Below are positions 48,852 to 57,597 of a DNA stretch of 64,000 nucleotides, in pieces. Position 1 is the first letter of the stretch; every line of letters starts with the position of its first letter. This stretch comes from Pseudomonas baetica (GTDB taxonomy: Bacteria > Pseudomonadota > Gammaproteobacteria > Pseudomonadales > Pseudomonadaceae): NCBI RefSeq assembly GCF_019733355.1, contig NZ_JAIHLQ010000038.1, forward strand, positions 1 to 64,000, given 5' to 3'. A model generated the notes under the pieces. The model made no database searches, was not told the DNA's origin, and worked only from the letters and a program-made list of their open reading frames with translations. A program made the translations under genes and the position numbers.

Positions 48852-49295
48852 TTATGCGGAATGCGCGTCTGTGGAAAGTTCAGCAGCCACTACCTTGCCG
48901 CCAATACGGCCGGGCAACAAAAGGATCCCGCAGAAACTTACGAATGCGAACCACAGGCCACCAACGCAGAACCAATCCTGAAGTGCGCTGTTGGATGCGG
49001 TCAAAGCCATGGTGCTTGCAACGGCGCAGGTACCGAAGAAGAGCCCCATCGTTAGAAACGAGACGCGTAGGAATGACTCGGAAAGTTTGTGACCGGGTTT
49101 TGCAGCGGCAGCCCTCGAGGCCCAAGTTACAATCAGAACGAAGGCAACGAATGACACCCAGATACTGCTCAGACTGAGCTTTTCGACAGCCGATAGGGTA
49201 TCCGCACGGCTTAGAATGGTGCTTGTGAGCAGCGCGCTCGCAAATGTGTAGATGCCAATGGCGAAGTAGGCAATACGAAGAAGTGATTCAGTCAT
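48852..49295 (-). CDS. Four-helix membrane protein, 147 aa
   Basis: Two similar halves each with two hydrophobic helices (IGIYTFASALL / WVSFVAFVLIVTWA and TMGLFFGTCAVAS / WFAFVSFCGILLLPG), an apparent internal duplication. Inner membrane; function unknown. Confidence 0.6.
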   Translation of the reverse strand: MTESLLRIAYFAIGIYTFASALLTSTILSRADTLSAVEKLSLSSIWVSFVAFVLIVTWASRAAAAKPGHKLSESFLRVSFLTMGLFFGTCAVASTMALTASNSALQDWFCVGGLWFAFVSFCGILLLPGRIGGKVVAAELSTDAHSA

Positions 49296-49433
49296 ACGTG
49301 TTCTCCCGAAGCGATCACAGAAGGGGTCGACATTGACACCCTGTTTGGTAGGCCGTTGGCCTGTGATACTGGGATAACGTGTGAATCTGAGTTTACAAGG
49401 GTTGAGATGGAAAATGATGTAAAGGTGGGGTTA

Positions 49434-49458
49434 ACGGGGCCAAGATGGAAGGCCCCGT
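49434..49458. terminator. GC hairpin after the second receiver gene
   Basis: ACGGGGCC, 9-base loop, GGCCCCGT, 37 bp past the receiver stop. It lacks a T run, so it may be a Rho-assisted or RNA-stabilising hairpin. Confidence 0.45.
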
Positions 49459-49494
49459 GGCATCGATAGGGTCATTGCTGATTGGTGCTGCTGG

Positions 49495-49893
49495 TCACTT
49501 TGTAGTAATCGGCACAAAGGTAGGAACGTGCTTAGTAACGGCAGCGATCAGGTCTTCTTGCTTGAACGGTTTTGACAGGTAATCAGTTGCGCCGGCGGCC
49601 ATACCCTTGGCTTTGTCGAAAACCCCGTCTTTCGAGGAAAGCATTACTACTGGTTTTGAATTGAGGTGTTCGTGAGACCGGATGACCTGGGTGACCATGT
49701 AGCCATCAACTCGGGGCATCATTACATCAACGAAGATGAAGTCAGGAGCGAAGTCTTTGATTTTGGTGAGGCAGTCAAACCCATCCTCTGCAAGCATGAC
49801 TACGCATCCGGCACTGGTCAGGATGTCTTCGCCAGCTTTGCGAATTGTGCGGGAATCATCAACGATCATAACGCGTAGTGGTGAATCAGCCAT
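49495..49893 (-). CDS. Second single-domain response regulator (PilG-like)
   Basis: 132 aa receiver. DD at 11-12, phosphoacceptor Asp56 in FIFVDVMMPRVDGYMV, and Lys in YLSKPFK are all present. It has the FDKAKGMAAGATDYL segment common to PilG/PilH receivers. It stands alone, 31 kb from the chemosensory operon, and is the likely second output of ChpA (PilG/PilH pair). No kinase lies beside it. Confidence 0.88.
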   Translation of the reverse strand: MADSPLRVMIVDDSRTIRKAGEDILTSAGCVVMLAEDGFDCLTKIKDFAPDFIFVDVMMPRVDGYMVTQVIRSHEHLNSKPVVMLSSKDGVFDKAKGMAAGATDYLSKPFKQEDLIAAVTKHVPTFVPITTK

Positions 49894-50096
49894 TTCTCAA
49901 CCTCGGGGAAATTGGAGCTCCATGCGGGGCCATGGTTACCGATAAACGGTAGAGTAGCTACCCAAAACGATGGTGCTTTTTTTAATCAATCAACAGAGCG
50001 CAACGAGTGCTCTCAAATTTCGAAGGGCCATAATGACTTGCCTACGATCCTTGACCATATAGAGTTGCTGCGACCCGTAAGCGTAGACATGAGCTA

Positions 50097-50402
50097 ATGA
50101 GACACCCCAAAACACCGCTACTCGAACATCAGAATTTTTCGCGGGGCCCCGCCAACATTGTTATTTCCGAGCTCGACCTTCAAGCCCTGAAGGTACTGAA
50201 TGGGCTAGGAGGTTCTGTGCTCACTGCTGCAGACTTGGGCGGTGCACTCAACAGCAAGCTGGACAACTCGCGCAAGTCGATGCTGGGCGGGCGTCACCTT
50301 CGTCGCCTTCAAAGCGTCGGTTTTGTAAAAGCTATTGAACTGCCTGGTGGTGGTTACGAGATTACGGTTACTGGCCGCGCGGCGGCCAGCGTCGCTAGCT
50401 AG
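50097..50402 (+). CDS. Small winged-helix-like protein, 101 aa
   Basis: Residues 25-95 (LDLQALKVLNGLGG...LGGRHLRRLQSVGFVKAIELPGGGYEITVTGR) read as three helices and a beta wing, the shape of winged-helix regulators. It is a likely DNA-binding protein. The last codons overlap the 3' end of the opposite lipoprotein gene. Confidence 0.55.
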   Translation: MRHPKTPLLEHQNFSRGPANIVISELDLQALKVLNGLGGSVLTAADLGGALNSKLDNSRKSMLGGRHLRRLQSVGFVKAIELPGGGYEITVTGRAAASVAS

Positions 50403-51586
50403 CCATCGATTGCAGCGTTCAGTTCTGCAATGCAAGCATCCATTCTTCCTGGGTACTTTTTGTCGGCGAGGGTTCTGACTCCCGCCAAAGACCGAACCTC
50501 TTCCCGTGCTGGCCCATACCCGCGGGCGGCAGCCACGGAATACCAGCAGTAGGCCTTGAATTGTGGATCTCCCTGGGCGCGTATGCGCCCTAGTGACAGG
50601 TTGAGCGCATATTGGTAGATCGCTGAGGTGTCGCCTGTTCGCCCCAACTGCTCCAACTCATCACCACCATCCCGAATAGCCTGGCGTGGTCTGGCTTCAT
50701 AAGGCCGCTTTGCTGTATCCGCTCCCGCGCTAAGTGCGGTACTGGGCTCAGGTTCAGGCGCAGAAGCTGGGTTGGCTGTGAAAGCTGCCGCAAATGCCTT
50801 AGCGGCCTCTGTATCACCTGCTTCGGAGGCCGACTTAAGATATTCGAGCCCTCGCTCCATATCATTCAGATGAGGAATGCGCTGGTTAGTCAGCGCCATA
50901 CCAAATTCACGTTTGGCTCTAACGCTGGTCTCCGCGGATTTAGCTAGCAGCATTTCACCATAAGCAACGTCTTTGCCTACCCCGTTACCCATCACATATA
51001 GCCAGCCCAAGACGCGCGTAGCTTCTGAATGACCCAGGTTCATTGCAGAGTTGAGGTACCCGACAGCGGCGTCTGGGGCTTTCTCAACACCAATGCCTGT
51101 GAGATAGATCTTTGCCAATTCATAGAACGCGTTTGGATTGCCCATGTATCCGGACTGCTCAAGCAAGGCAAGCTGTCCCATAACATCTCCAGTACGTCCA
51201 ACCCGGCGCGCCTCTTGAAGCACCTCATCGGCTTGGCTTGGGGTTGTGGTTGGCTGGGTCTGACCTGGTGACGAAGGATCAGAGGTATCCACAGCTGGAG
51301 AAGGGACAGAGACGCTAGAGTAGGGAGCTTCATCTACAGCATAAACCTGTACATCAGACTCCACCGGCTGGTCTGAAGCCCCATCACTTAGTTCAACCTG
51401 ATTGGGGAGCTCTTGCGGAGTTGCGGGAACAGGTAGTGGTGGCTGACGTGAGACCGAATCGACAACCTCAGGTGCAGCGAGAGGCTCATCAAACGGATTG
51501 CCGGAACTCATAGGCCTCGTACTTGATGAACACCCAGCTATGACAGCAACCGTGAGGATACAAAGAGGTAGTCTGGTGAAACTCAT
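50399..51586 (-). CDS. Sel1-repeat lipoprotein
   Basis: 395 aa. The lipobox AVIAGC follows a short signal peptide. A Pro/Ser/Thr/Val-rich linker covers residues 25-120. Sel1-type repeats then follow: AFYELAKIYLTGIGVEKAPDAAVGYLNSA, EATRVLGWLYVMGNGVGKDV, and a last partial set at the C-terminus. Sel1 lipoproteins act in envelope assembly or protein-protein contact. Partner unknown. Confidence 0.78.
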   Translation of the reverse strand: MSFTRLPLCILTVAVIAGCSSSTRPMSSGNPFDEPLAAPEVVDSVSRQPPLPVPATPQELPNQVELSDGASDQPVESDVQVYAVDEAPYSSVSVPSPAVDTSDPSSPGQTQPTTTPSQADEVLQEARRVGRTGDVMGQLALLEQSGYMGNPNAFYELAKIYLTGIGVEKAPDAAVGYLNSAMNLGHSEATRVLGWLYVMGNGVGKDVAYGEMLLAKSAETSVRAKREFGMALTNQRIPHLNDMERGLEYLKSASEAGDTEAAKAFAAAFTANPASAPEPEPSTALSAGADTAKRPYEARPRQAIRDGGDELEQLGRTGDTSAIYQYALNLSLGRIRAQGDPQFKAYCWYSVAAARGYGPAREEVRSLAGVRTLADKKYPGRMDACIAELNAAIDG

Positions 51587-51661
51587 GTAAGTGGAATTCC
51601 GGCATTTGCGGGAATCAGATCATTACACCAAGCAGGGTGTGTTCACAGTCAAAACAGGGGT

Positions 51662-51973
51662 TCAGAATTCATTGTTCTCAGCCGGCTGGACAAGGCCAGG
51701 GTAGTCATCAAGAGACAAAGCATTGGTTCTGATCGCCGGGGAGACGGAGGTAGCCGAATCAGCTGGTGTTTTGTCCGCCTGGTGGTCTCGCATTTTTTCG
51801 AGCTCGCGCTTGAACGCCACTTCCTGGACGGTTGGGCGTTTCACATAAGGTTTAGGGTCCGGGGCTCGCTCTGCGGCATAGAGCACGACGGCATCAGGAT
51901 TCTGCTCAACGGCTTCTGCAAACTTTGATGCTAGGAATTCCCGGAGTGCATCCTTAGATGGGGGTGTGTTCAA
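51662..51973 (-). CDS. Hypothetical protein, 103 aa
   Basis: Charged soluble protein, probably partly disordered in its C-terminal half. Upstream GGAGAAATCG gives a good ribosome site. Not recognised. Confidence 0.55.
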   Translation of the reverse strand: MNTPPSKDALREFLASKFAEAVEQNPDAVVLYAAERAPDPKPYVKRPTVQEVAFKRELEKMRDHQADKTPADSATSVSPAIRTNALSLDDYPGLVQPAENNEF

Positions 51974-52097
51974 AACGATTTCTCCTATGTAGCTACTACC
52001 GAGGTGTTATTTCCCGGCACAATCTTTGGCGCTGTGGTTAAGAGCAGAATCAATGGGGTTGGTCGCTATTAAGGGTAGCCTAAAGCAGCAACGCTGG

Positions 52098-52718
52098 TCA
52101 GACCACCGAAGGGACTTTGCGACCATGGAAGCTCCAGATCGATGGGGACGTGCTCCAAAGCTCAAGGCTCGCTAACAAGTGTTCAAGCTCGGCGTTTGAC
52201 GCACCAGATATAGCATCCCACCGATGAGCAGTCGTCATATCGGGATTAGGACGTTCTCCTACATTGACAGCTAAATGAAGATCGCTCATGCCGTGTCGGC
52301 CGGCAGTCCAGATAACGATGCCACCAGTGATAACGCAGGCACCCGGTCCGTCACTAGATAACCAATTCTCTACCTCGAGCAGGGCGTCAAAAATCTTGAG
52401 CACAGTCTCAACTGCACAGGACGCCCTAGCTACCTGATTCGACCACTCCGCTAGATAGGTTTTAACTAGCCCCTTTGACTTGGGGCGAAAGCGGCCAGGA
52501 GACTCAAGGAACCTGCTCACACTTTCAGTGATCTGCATCATATCAAGGTCATCAGCGCCAATCAGTGCGCGAATCGGCGAACAGGATGCGCAGCCGTCTG
52601 TGATCTGGGCGCAGTGCAGTACCGGGGTGTGCTCCAGATGAAAAAAGACGTGACCGTCGATAACTGCTGCATTCCCCAGCCCTCGTGAACGAATCAGACT
52701 GGATAATCCGCAAAGCAA
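52098..52718 (-). CDS. Hypothetical protein, 206 aa or more; start unclear
   Basis: The first start codon in frame is a TTG at 52718, but coding-like sequence continues 34 codons further upstream, right to a strong ribosome site (AGGGGGAG near 52815), with no ATG, GTG or TTG behind it. Either the start codon has been lost, or a rare codon is used. The Cys segment GCASCSP may bind metal. Not recognised. Confidence 0.5.
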   Translation of the reverse strand: MLCGLSSLIRSRGLGNAAVIDGHVFFHLEHTPVLHCAQITDGCASCSPIRALIGADDLDMMQITESVSRFLESPGRFRPKSKGLVKTYLAEWSNQVARASCAVETVLKIFDALLEVENWLSSDGPGACVITGGIVIWTAGRHGMSDLHLAVNVGERPNPDMTTAHRWDAISGASNAELEHLLASLELWSTSPSIWSFHGRKVPSVV

Positions 52719-52842
52719 TGATGGATGAGGGTAGAGAGCTTGATGCGCTTGAGTTGGAATTGACGTGAGGCCTTGGACATCAGTCCAGTATTGGTTGCTG
52801 GCTACAAAATACTCCCCCTAATGCAAGACGCAAATCCATACC

Positions 52843-52863
52843 AGGGCAGTTAAAAACTGCCCT
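52843..52863. terminator. Hairpin after the YheU-like gene
   Basis: AGGGCAGTT, AAA, AACTGCCCT, a perfect 9-bp stem directly after the YheU-like stop. There is no long T run outside the stem; a weak terminator or RNA end. Confidence 0.5.
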
Positions 52864-52872
52864 AGCGAGAGG

Positions 52873-53124
52873 CTATCCCTGCTGTTCTTCCTTCCATGCC
52901 CTGATCATTTCAGGTGGAACCTGGTTACGGGCCGCGAGGATGCACTGGCTGAACTCAGCATCGTAGTAAATCACTGCAGACTCAGCATCGAGCTCGGCGC
53001 GTACCCTGGCCACCTTCTGAGCTTCGGTAGAGTCATCACCGTTATCAGTGCCTTCTCGGCTGACGAAATCTTCGATCAACCGTTGAAGAGTTTCGGGTGA
53101 GAGACGCCCGGGAGGGATGATCAT
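52873..53124 (-). CDS. YheU-family protein (UPF0270)
   Basis: 83 aa. MIIPPGRLSPETLQRLIEDF then VSREGTDNGDD and KVARVRAELDAESAVIYYD match YheU (MIIP..LSPETL..LIE.FV.REGTDYG). YheU has no assigned function. It overlaps the 75 aa gene by one base. A plasmid copy of this usually chromosomal family is unusual. Confidence 0.85.
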   Translation of the reverse strand: MIIPPGRLSPETLQRLIEDFVSREGTDNGDDSTEAQKVARVRAELDAESAVIYYDAEFSQCILAARNQVPPEMIRAWKEEQQG

Positions 53125-53351
53125 TAAAACTGCCTCCCTACCTGCAGAGATCCTGAAGAGTGATCAATTAGACCTTTGCTGCAAGGGTAGGTGAGTTGAC
53201 CATCTTGCCAGCGGACAGCAAAGCTTCTCCCCAAGCAGCCTTCCATCTGACAGCGACGACTACCGCCAGTCAAAATTCCGAAAGTGGTACCGTCGGTACT
53301 GTATACCCGCTTCTGCGGGGATGAGGCTTCGAAATCTGCAGCTGATCGCAT
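53124..53351 (-). CDS. Hypothetical protein, 75 aa
   Basis: Small protein with three Cys (CQMEGC, YPCSKG), possibly a zinc finger. Coupled to the YheU-like gene. GAGGAGCAAACC precedes its ATG. Confidence 0.55.
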   Translation of the reverse strand: MRSAADFEASSPQKRVYSTDGTTFGILTGGSRRCQMEGCLGRSFAVRWQDGQLTYPCSKGLIDHSSGSLQVGRQF

Positions 53352-53374
53352 GGTTTGCTCCTCTATGAATGATA

Positions 53375-53408
53375 GAGAATCCTCGGTTCATCCAGGCCGT
53401 GGCAGAAC
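53375..53408 (-). promoter_or_regulatory. Class A-like upstream motif (TTCTGCCACGG)
   Basis: TTCTGCCACGG about 50 bp before the 75 aa gene, followed by ATTCTCTATC at the expected distance. One mismatch to the core, as in the copy at 47.36 kb. Confidence 0.4.
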
Positions 53409-53410
53409 CC

Positions 53411-54448
53411 CTAGCGGTCTGTGCAGTGCTTGATCCAACTTCTGACCAGGTCCTGCTCGCCTGTTGCATCGACCAAGAAGCCGTAGAACGTGTTGGAATC
53501 CTTAGTGTGGAAACCAAAACCGAGTTGTTCGCCACCGGAAATGGCCCACAGCATTGAATCGTTAGGGGTGAAACTGGCGAGTACATAGTCACCACTGACT
53601 GATGGTTTTCCCTGCAGGGAAGCAATCGGTAAGAACTGCTTGTTAATGCGTAGGGTGTAGTTCGTGGCGTTGCGAGTGATAAAGCCGTTGTTATCGCCGG
53701 CGTCATAAAGGGCTGAAAACCTCACCCGCTGATTTGGAGCGCACGACATTATCAGCTTGCCTGTGCCGTTCCAGGTCTGCTGACGCCCCATCAAATAGAC
53801 CTGCCCCTGCTTTCCTTCGATACCCCATTCAGCCGGAAGCACACCGTTGTTCACTAGGTTGAGCCTAGCGGCGTCAGAGTGCGAAAGAAGCTCCATCTGA
53901 CCTCGGCCGACTTGGACCATTCTTTCGAAAAGGGCAGGCACTACGCCCATCTTGATTAAGTAGGCAGTGATGGCCGCGGAGAGCACCTGAGCAACATCAA
54001 GATCCGTCGACTGTGCGGTGCGCCGGTAAAACCGGTGAATCCCTAGCTGGGAAGCTGGATCAATGAACCTGAACTTACCGCCAGCATAAGTTAGGACGCA
54101 GGCACTCATGCATTTCCCGGGGGAGGGGCGTCCAGATGTTTTCCCCGGCTTGCCGATAGCGGTGTTCATGCTAGACCCGCGGATAAGCTCACCAAGCCGC
54201 ATACCAGCTTGAGGATCTCCGCCGGCAGAGTCCAAATACACGATTGAACCAGCCAAGCCTCTGCTCGGTATTAGACTTGCGAGCTGTGCGACGGTGTCGT
54301 CAGTAATTTCGCCAGCCAGGTATACCTCTGGAGGGGAAGAGGCTCCTGCAGTAGCCGAAGGTAAAATCTCAATATCGTTTGCTGTAGCAACGCTAGAAAT
54401 AGCGCTGAAAACGGAGGCTGCGAGCAGCCCGCAGAGGAAGAAGCGCAT
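53411..54448 (-). CDS. Periplasmic ClpP/crotonase-fold protein
   Basis: 345 aa from the ATG at 54448, with a Sec signal peptide ending in TANA-like ATA. VYLAGEITDD, IVYLDSAGGDPQAGMRLGELI and CMSACVLTYAGGKFRF follow the ClpP fold: the SAGGDP oxyanion segment and a nucleophile Ser in the CxSAC segment. LGIHRF supplies a candidate His. This is the COG3904-type periplasmic protein. The C-terminal 130 residues form an extra domain with a Cys. Likely a periplasmic protease or binding protein of the transfer envelope. Confidence 0.7.
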   Translation of the reverse strand: MRFFLCGLLAASVFSAISSVATANDIEILPSATAGASSPPEVYLAGEITDDTVAQLASLIPSRGLAGSIVYLDSAGGDPQAGMRLGELIRGSSMNTAIGKPGKTSGRPSPGKCMSACVLTYAGGKFRFIDPASQLGIHRFYRRTAQSTDLDVAQVLSAAITAYLIKMGVVPALFERMVQVGRGQMELLSHSDAARLNLVNNGVLPAEWGIEGKQGQVYLMGRQQTWNGTGKLIMSCAPNQRVRFSALYDAGDNNGFITRNATNYTLRINKQFLPIASLQGKPSVSGDYVLASFTPNDSMLWAISGGEQLGFGFHTKDSNTFYGFLVDATGEQDLVRSWIKHCTDR

Positions 54449-54517
54449 TCTAAATTCCTGAGGCTCGCCCACTGACCAAAGAATTGAGGCCGGGCATCCT
54501 GTAGTAGGAGCTCGATC

Positions 54518-54832
54518 TCAGAACTCGAATTTATGGTAGATGACGCGGCTCATTGGTAGCGCTTGGACAAGGTCACCATCATCATTACGCTTGAGTTGAG
54601 CGAGACGCTTACCCTGGGTGTCGAAGGCGGTAAAGGTGGCACCCTCACGCTTCCATTCGGAAATCGAAACAGCGCGGCCATCTGCGATGATCTGGTCTTT
54701 TTGAATAATCGCCAACCCCACAGGGCGCGGCTTTTCTTCGGCGTACTGGATAGAGGCCTGGTAGGCGCCATTGATACTGTCGCCGCACCCAGCCAGTAGA
54801 AGTGGGAGCAGCAGAAAGGCGAAGGGTTTCAT
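54518..54832 (-). CDS. Small lipoprotein, 104 aa
   Basis: Signal peptide MKPFAFLLLPLLLAGC with lipobox LLAGC. The mature part is a small beta-rich domain. Unknown function. It lies just upstream of the ClpP-fold gene in the same direction. Confidence 0.65.
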   Translation of the reverse strand: MKPFAFLLLPLLLAGCGDSINGAYQASIQYAEEKPRPVGLAIIQKDQIIADGRAVSISEWKREGATFTAFDTQGKRLAQLKRNDDGDLVQALPMSRVIYHKFEF

Positions 54833-54917
54833 TATCGATGTGTCCTGGAATACTTGAGGACAACGTACCGCAAAGATTCAGAATCACCAGTCAAAAGGTG
54901 GCGTCCGAATTCGAAGC

Positions 54918-55649
54918 TTAGCTCTTTGAGCGGCTTGCCCTTCTACGCGCTGGCTGTGGAATGTCTGTGAGCCCCGCCTTTGACATACGGCGGTACTGAT
55001 CAGCACGAGGTGGGGGCGGAGACGGTAATTCGTCCGGTAGAGGTATGCCATCCCGTTCAGCAATGCGCCGGATCAGGTCATGGTAGGCTGCAGTGTAAGA
55101 TCGCTTGCCTATGTATGCCCGAAGGGGTTTCAGTCCAAGCACATGGTTGCTCCCCCAGTAAGAGCGCCCCATAGGCGATTTAGAAACGATCAGTGAAACC
55201 CCAGACCAAGGCTTCCCAGCTGATCTGGATCTCAGACTGCCTGGCTTTATACCAAGCTTCGACTCTGTTGCATCGCGCCAGGCTTTTGCTTGGAGAAGGG
55301 CTTCTTCAATGCTGCCTCCAAAATCCGATGCCCTGAAGCATTTATTTGGGCGCTCGCCATCCGAGCCATGCCCCTGCTGGATCATGGGCCGGTACCCAAT
55401 CAGTTCTTTTGACTTGTTGTGAAGCTTTGAGATTCTGCGCATCTCAAAGGCATCCTGATGCTGCCAGCGCTTGGATCGCTCGTGAATAGGGGGGCCGCAT
55501 TCGGCTTCTACTGCCGGCGGATCGTCCACGTCGACTGTATCCGCCAACGGTAGGCAGGCTCGACGACGCATGAAAATGAGGTCGAAACTCGTGGCTGATT
55601 GGATTTCAGGCACAGCAGAAGTGGGTTGACGCAATTTTCCAGAATCCAT
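54918..55649 (-). CDS. Possible AP2-like DNA-binding protein
   Basis: 243 aa. A segment near residues 85-130 (IGYRPMIQQGHGSDGERPNKCFRASDFGGSIEEALLQAKAWRD) and another near 145-205 (WSGVSLIVSKSPMGRSYWGSNHVLGLKPLRAYIGKRSYTAAYHDLIRR) look like AP2-type three-strand plus helix DNA-binding units: strand, strand, F..-SIEEA-helix. This is a weak pattern match. The tail is basic (RRRASRSKS). Confidence 0.4.
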   Translation of the reverse strand: MDSGKLRQPTSAVPEIQSATSFDLIFMRRRACLPLADTVDVDDPPAVEAECGPPIHERSKRWQHQDAFEMRRISKLHNKSKELIGYRPMIQQGHGSDGERPNKCFRASDFGGSIEEALLQAKAWRDATESKLGIKPGSLRSRSAGKPWSGVSLIVSKSPMGRSYWGSNHVLGLKPLRAYIGKRSYTAAYHDLIRRIAERDGIPLPDELPSPPPPRADQYRRMSKAGLTDIPQPARRRASRSKS

Positions 55650-55924
55650 TGGTACTTAGCGGCTCATAACGATCTGGGGTGCCAGGTCGACGGCTCATTT
55701 TTGCATGGCGCGATCCTGGTGCCCGGTCGTACCCTTCGTGTAGGGGCACATGAAAATTCTATGGTGAAGCAAGTGGCGTATGTGGTTTGCAAGGCCTTGC
55801 ACGCCGAATGTTACTGAGACGATACAGCAAACCTGCAGCTATTTTAAGATGGAAAATTCCATAACGGCCACATCCACATCCGGCTTTATCGGCTTTAAGC
55901 AGGTGCAGTATCCACATCAGGACT

Positions 55925-56476
55925 TTAAACGGGAACGTTTCTAAAGAAACTTTCATCATACTCAGGCATGTCGTCCATCTGTGGGGGCGGCGGGGTAAAG
56001 TCCGCATGCTCAGGTGGGGATTGGTAAGACTGACGATTTGGGGCGGGGTGTCGTTGGCCTTGGGGTTGGGAACCCTGCTGAGGTCTGGACTCTCTCTGAG
56101 CCGGCGCGGATGAGGTTCGAATAGAAGCACTCGCACTTTCCACAAAATGGCACTGTCCGTCGAAGTCATCAACGATGATCTCCGTAATCGACTTCTCAAC
56201 GGAGCCAACAGTGTATTTACGAGATTTAAGCTTGCCCACGACGTAGAGATCTCGGCCCTTGCGGCCACCCTGCGCCACTACGTCAGCGTGCCTGCCCTTC
56301 AATACGATGCGATGCCACTCAGTTTCTTCAGCCTTCGAACCACTTTGTTTGTCAGTCCACGACTCGCTTGTAGCCAGGGAAACTACGGTGGTGGAGCCGT
56401 TATTGAACTGCTGAACCTTCGGGTCAGAGCCCATTGTTCCGATGATAGTGACAGTGTTAACGCCGCGCTTTGCCAT
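55925..56476 (-). CDS. ssb: Single-stranded DNA-binding protein
   Basis: 183 aa. The OB fold starts KRGVNTVTIIGTMGSDPKVQ and has WHRIVLKGRHADVVAQGGRKGRDLYVVGKLKSRKY, the core SSB motif. A Gln/Pro linker follows. The usual acidic tip DDDIPF is absent at the very end: the acidic stretch QMDDMPEYD is followed by ESFFRNVPV. The tip is the docking site of ExoI and other partners, so its change may matter. The preceding 275 bp (55650-55924) hold no gene. Confidence 0.92.
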   Translation of the reverse strand: MAKRGVNTVTIIGTMGSDPKVQQFNNGSTTVVSLATSESWTDKQSGSKAEETEWHRIVLKGRHADVVAQGGRKGRDLYVVGKLKSRKYTVGSVEKSITEIIVDDFDGQCHFVESASASIRTSSAPAQRESRPQQGSQPQGQRHPAPNRQSYQSPPEHADFTPPPPQMDDMPEYDESFFRNVPV

Positions 56477-56578
56477 TGTTCGGGAAGACCTTAAAAGACT
56501 GATTTAACGCCGAGCGAACCCAGCAATACCCGCTATTCAACCATCGAACAGATCGCAGACGTACTCAAAACACACCTC

Positions 56579-56992
56579 TCAAACCAGAATTGGCTGATCA
56601 GCCAGCTCGCCCAATAACCGGTGTAGAAGGTTGGCGAGATCTCGACGGCGGTCGGCAGTCAAAACTGAACCATCGCCATAAAGCCCTTTGGAGATATGTC
56701 GAAGGCGAACAAGCTGTTCAGCTTCAACAAAGAACCCTTCATCTGAAGATTCGTCGGTTGGTGGTTCATAGCAGTCCCTCCAGTGCGTAACACTATCGGT
56801 CAGATCAAGGCTGTCCGGACATTCACTAATCCAGCGGCCGGACCACATGTCACCGTCATCGTCATAACGGACGAAACGGGCTACCCGTTGTGAACCCCAT
56901 TCGAGGAAAACCATGACTGGTACAGATCTCGCGTACAGAAACTCTCTGTCGGGCAGAACCGGCAAGGCGCGGGTTACTTTGTGCCAGGGCAT
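56579..56992 (-). CDS. Hypothetical protein, 137 aa
   Basis: The ATG at 56992 (TTGAGG at 8 bp) is preferred; the longer frame from 57052 runs through a TTCTGGCACG motif. The product is acidic and Trp-rich (DMWSGRWISECP, HWRDCYEP). Not recognised. Confidence 0.6.
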   Translation of the reverse strand: MPWHKVTRALPVLPDREFLYARSVPVMVFLEWGSQRVARFVRYDDDGDMWSGRWISECPDSLDLTDSVTHWRDCYEPPTDESSDEGFFVEAEQLVRLRHISKGLYGDGSVLTADRRRDLANLLHRLLGELADQPILV

Positions 56993-57027
56993 GGGATGAA
57001 CCTCAAATAAGATGAGATCATCATGCT

Positions 57028-57049
57028 GCCTATCGACTCGTGCCAGAAT
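57028..57049 (-). promoter_or_regulatory. Class A upstream motif covering a false start
   Basis: TTCTGGCACGAGTCGATAGG, 50 bp before the start at 56992. Confidence 0.45.
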
Positions 57050-57597
57050 CACCCATCCAGAATATTTTGTATCATCTGACTCAGGCGCTCGTGTAGGACT
57101 GGGGAGCCCTGGGTTGTCAAAGGCAGGATCAGCTTTTTCTCGCCCGCGTAGGTGAGAGCAAAGGCAGGGGAGCGCTGCTGCAGGTCAGAGAAATTGTGTA
57201 TGGCATCGGCAAGCCTTAATGACTGCCCATCAGGCGACGCCTTGGACAGGTGCTGGCGGTCGATCGCTTTTCGAACCGCCCTGCTACCATCATTCATTCG
57301 ACTCGGGTTTGTGACTTCTTTCACGAGCTGAAGGACGACAGGCCCAAGAAGGTCGAGAATCACTCGCTCACGCTGAATGCGAATTTCTTCAGGGCACTCA
57401 AGGGTGTCATGGAGATAGCCTGCCGCGATCAGTTCCCAACTGTCTGAGATCTCCGCCAACAAGTTTGCTACCGCAGTAGGGTGTGTGATGTATGGCACAT
57501 CGGTAGTGTAGTTGCGCAACTCACCCAAATGCCATTCTGTGGCCAGTCCCATCGCAACCTTCAACCGCTCATCCATGGAGGTGAGTGCCTGAAGCAT
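57049..57597 (-). CDS. HD-domain hydrolase resembling small alarmone hydrolases
   Basis: 182 aa. The motif order is that of the SpoT/MESH1 hydrolase domain: H23-x4-R28, YITHP (His39), HD at 63-64 in AGYLHDTLE, and LADAIHN. These residues hold Mn and cleave the 3'-pyrophosphate of (p)ppGpp. Substrate remains to be shown. It overlaps the upstream zincin; a second ATG at 57576 sits on the zincin's stop (ATGGATGA) and may be the real start. The pair is translationally coupled. Confidence 0.75.
   Translation of the reverse strand: MLQALTSMDERLKVAMGLATEWHLGELRNYTTDVPYITHPTAVANLLAEISDSWELIAAGYLHDTLECPEEIRIQRERVILDLLGPVVLQLVKEVTNPSRMNDGSRAVRKAIDRQHLSKASPDGQSLRLADAIHNFSDLQQRSPAFALTYAGEKKLILPLTTQGSPVLHERLSQMIQNILDG

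Noticed and set aside
48962..48980. ACCAATCCTGAAG near 48.97 kb as another iteron
   Set aside because: It lacks the CGTG head and the CT tail; only the central nine bases match.
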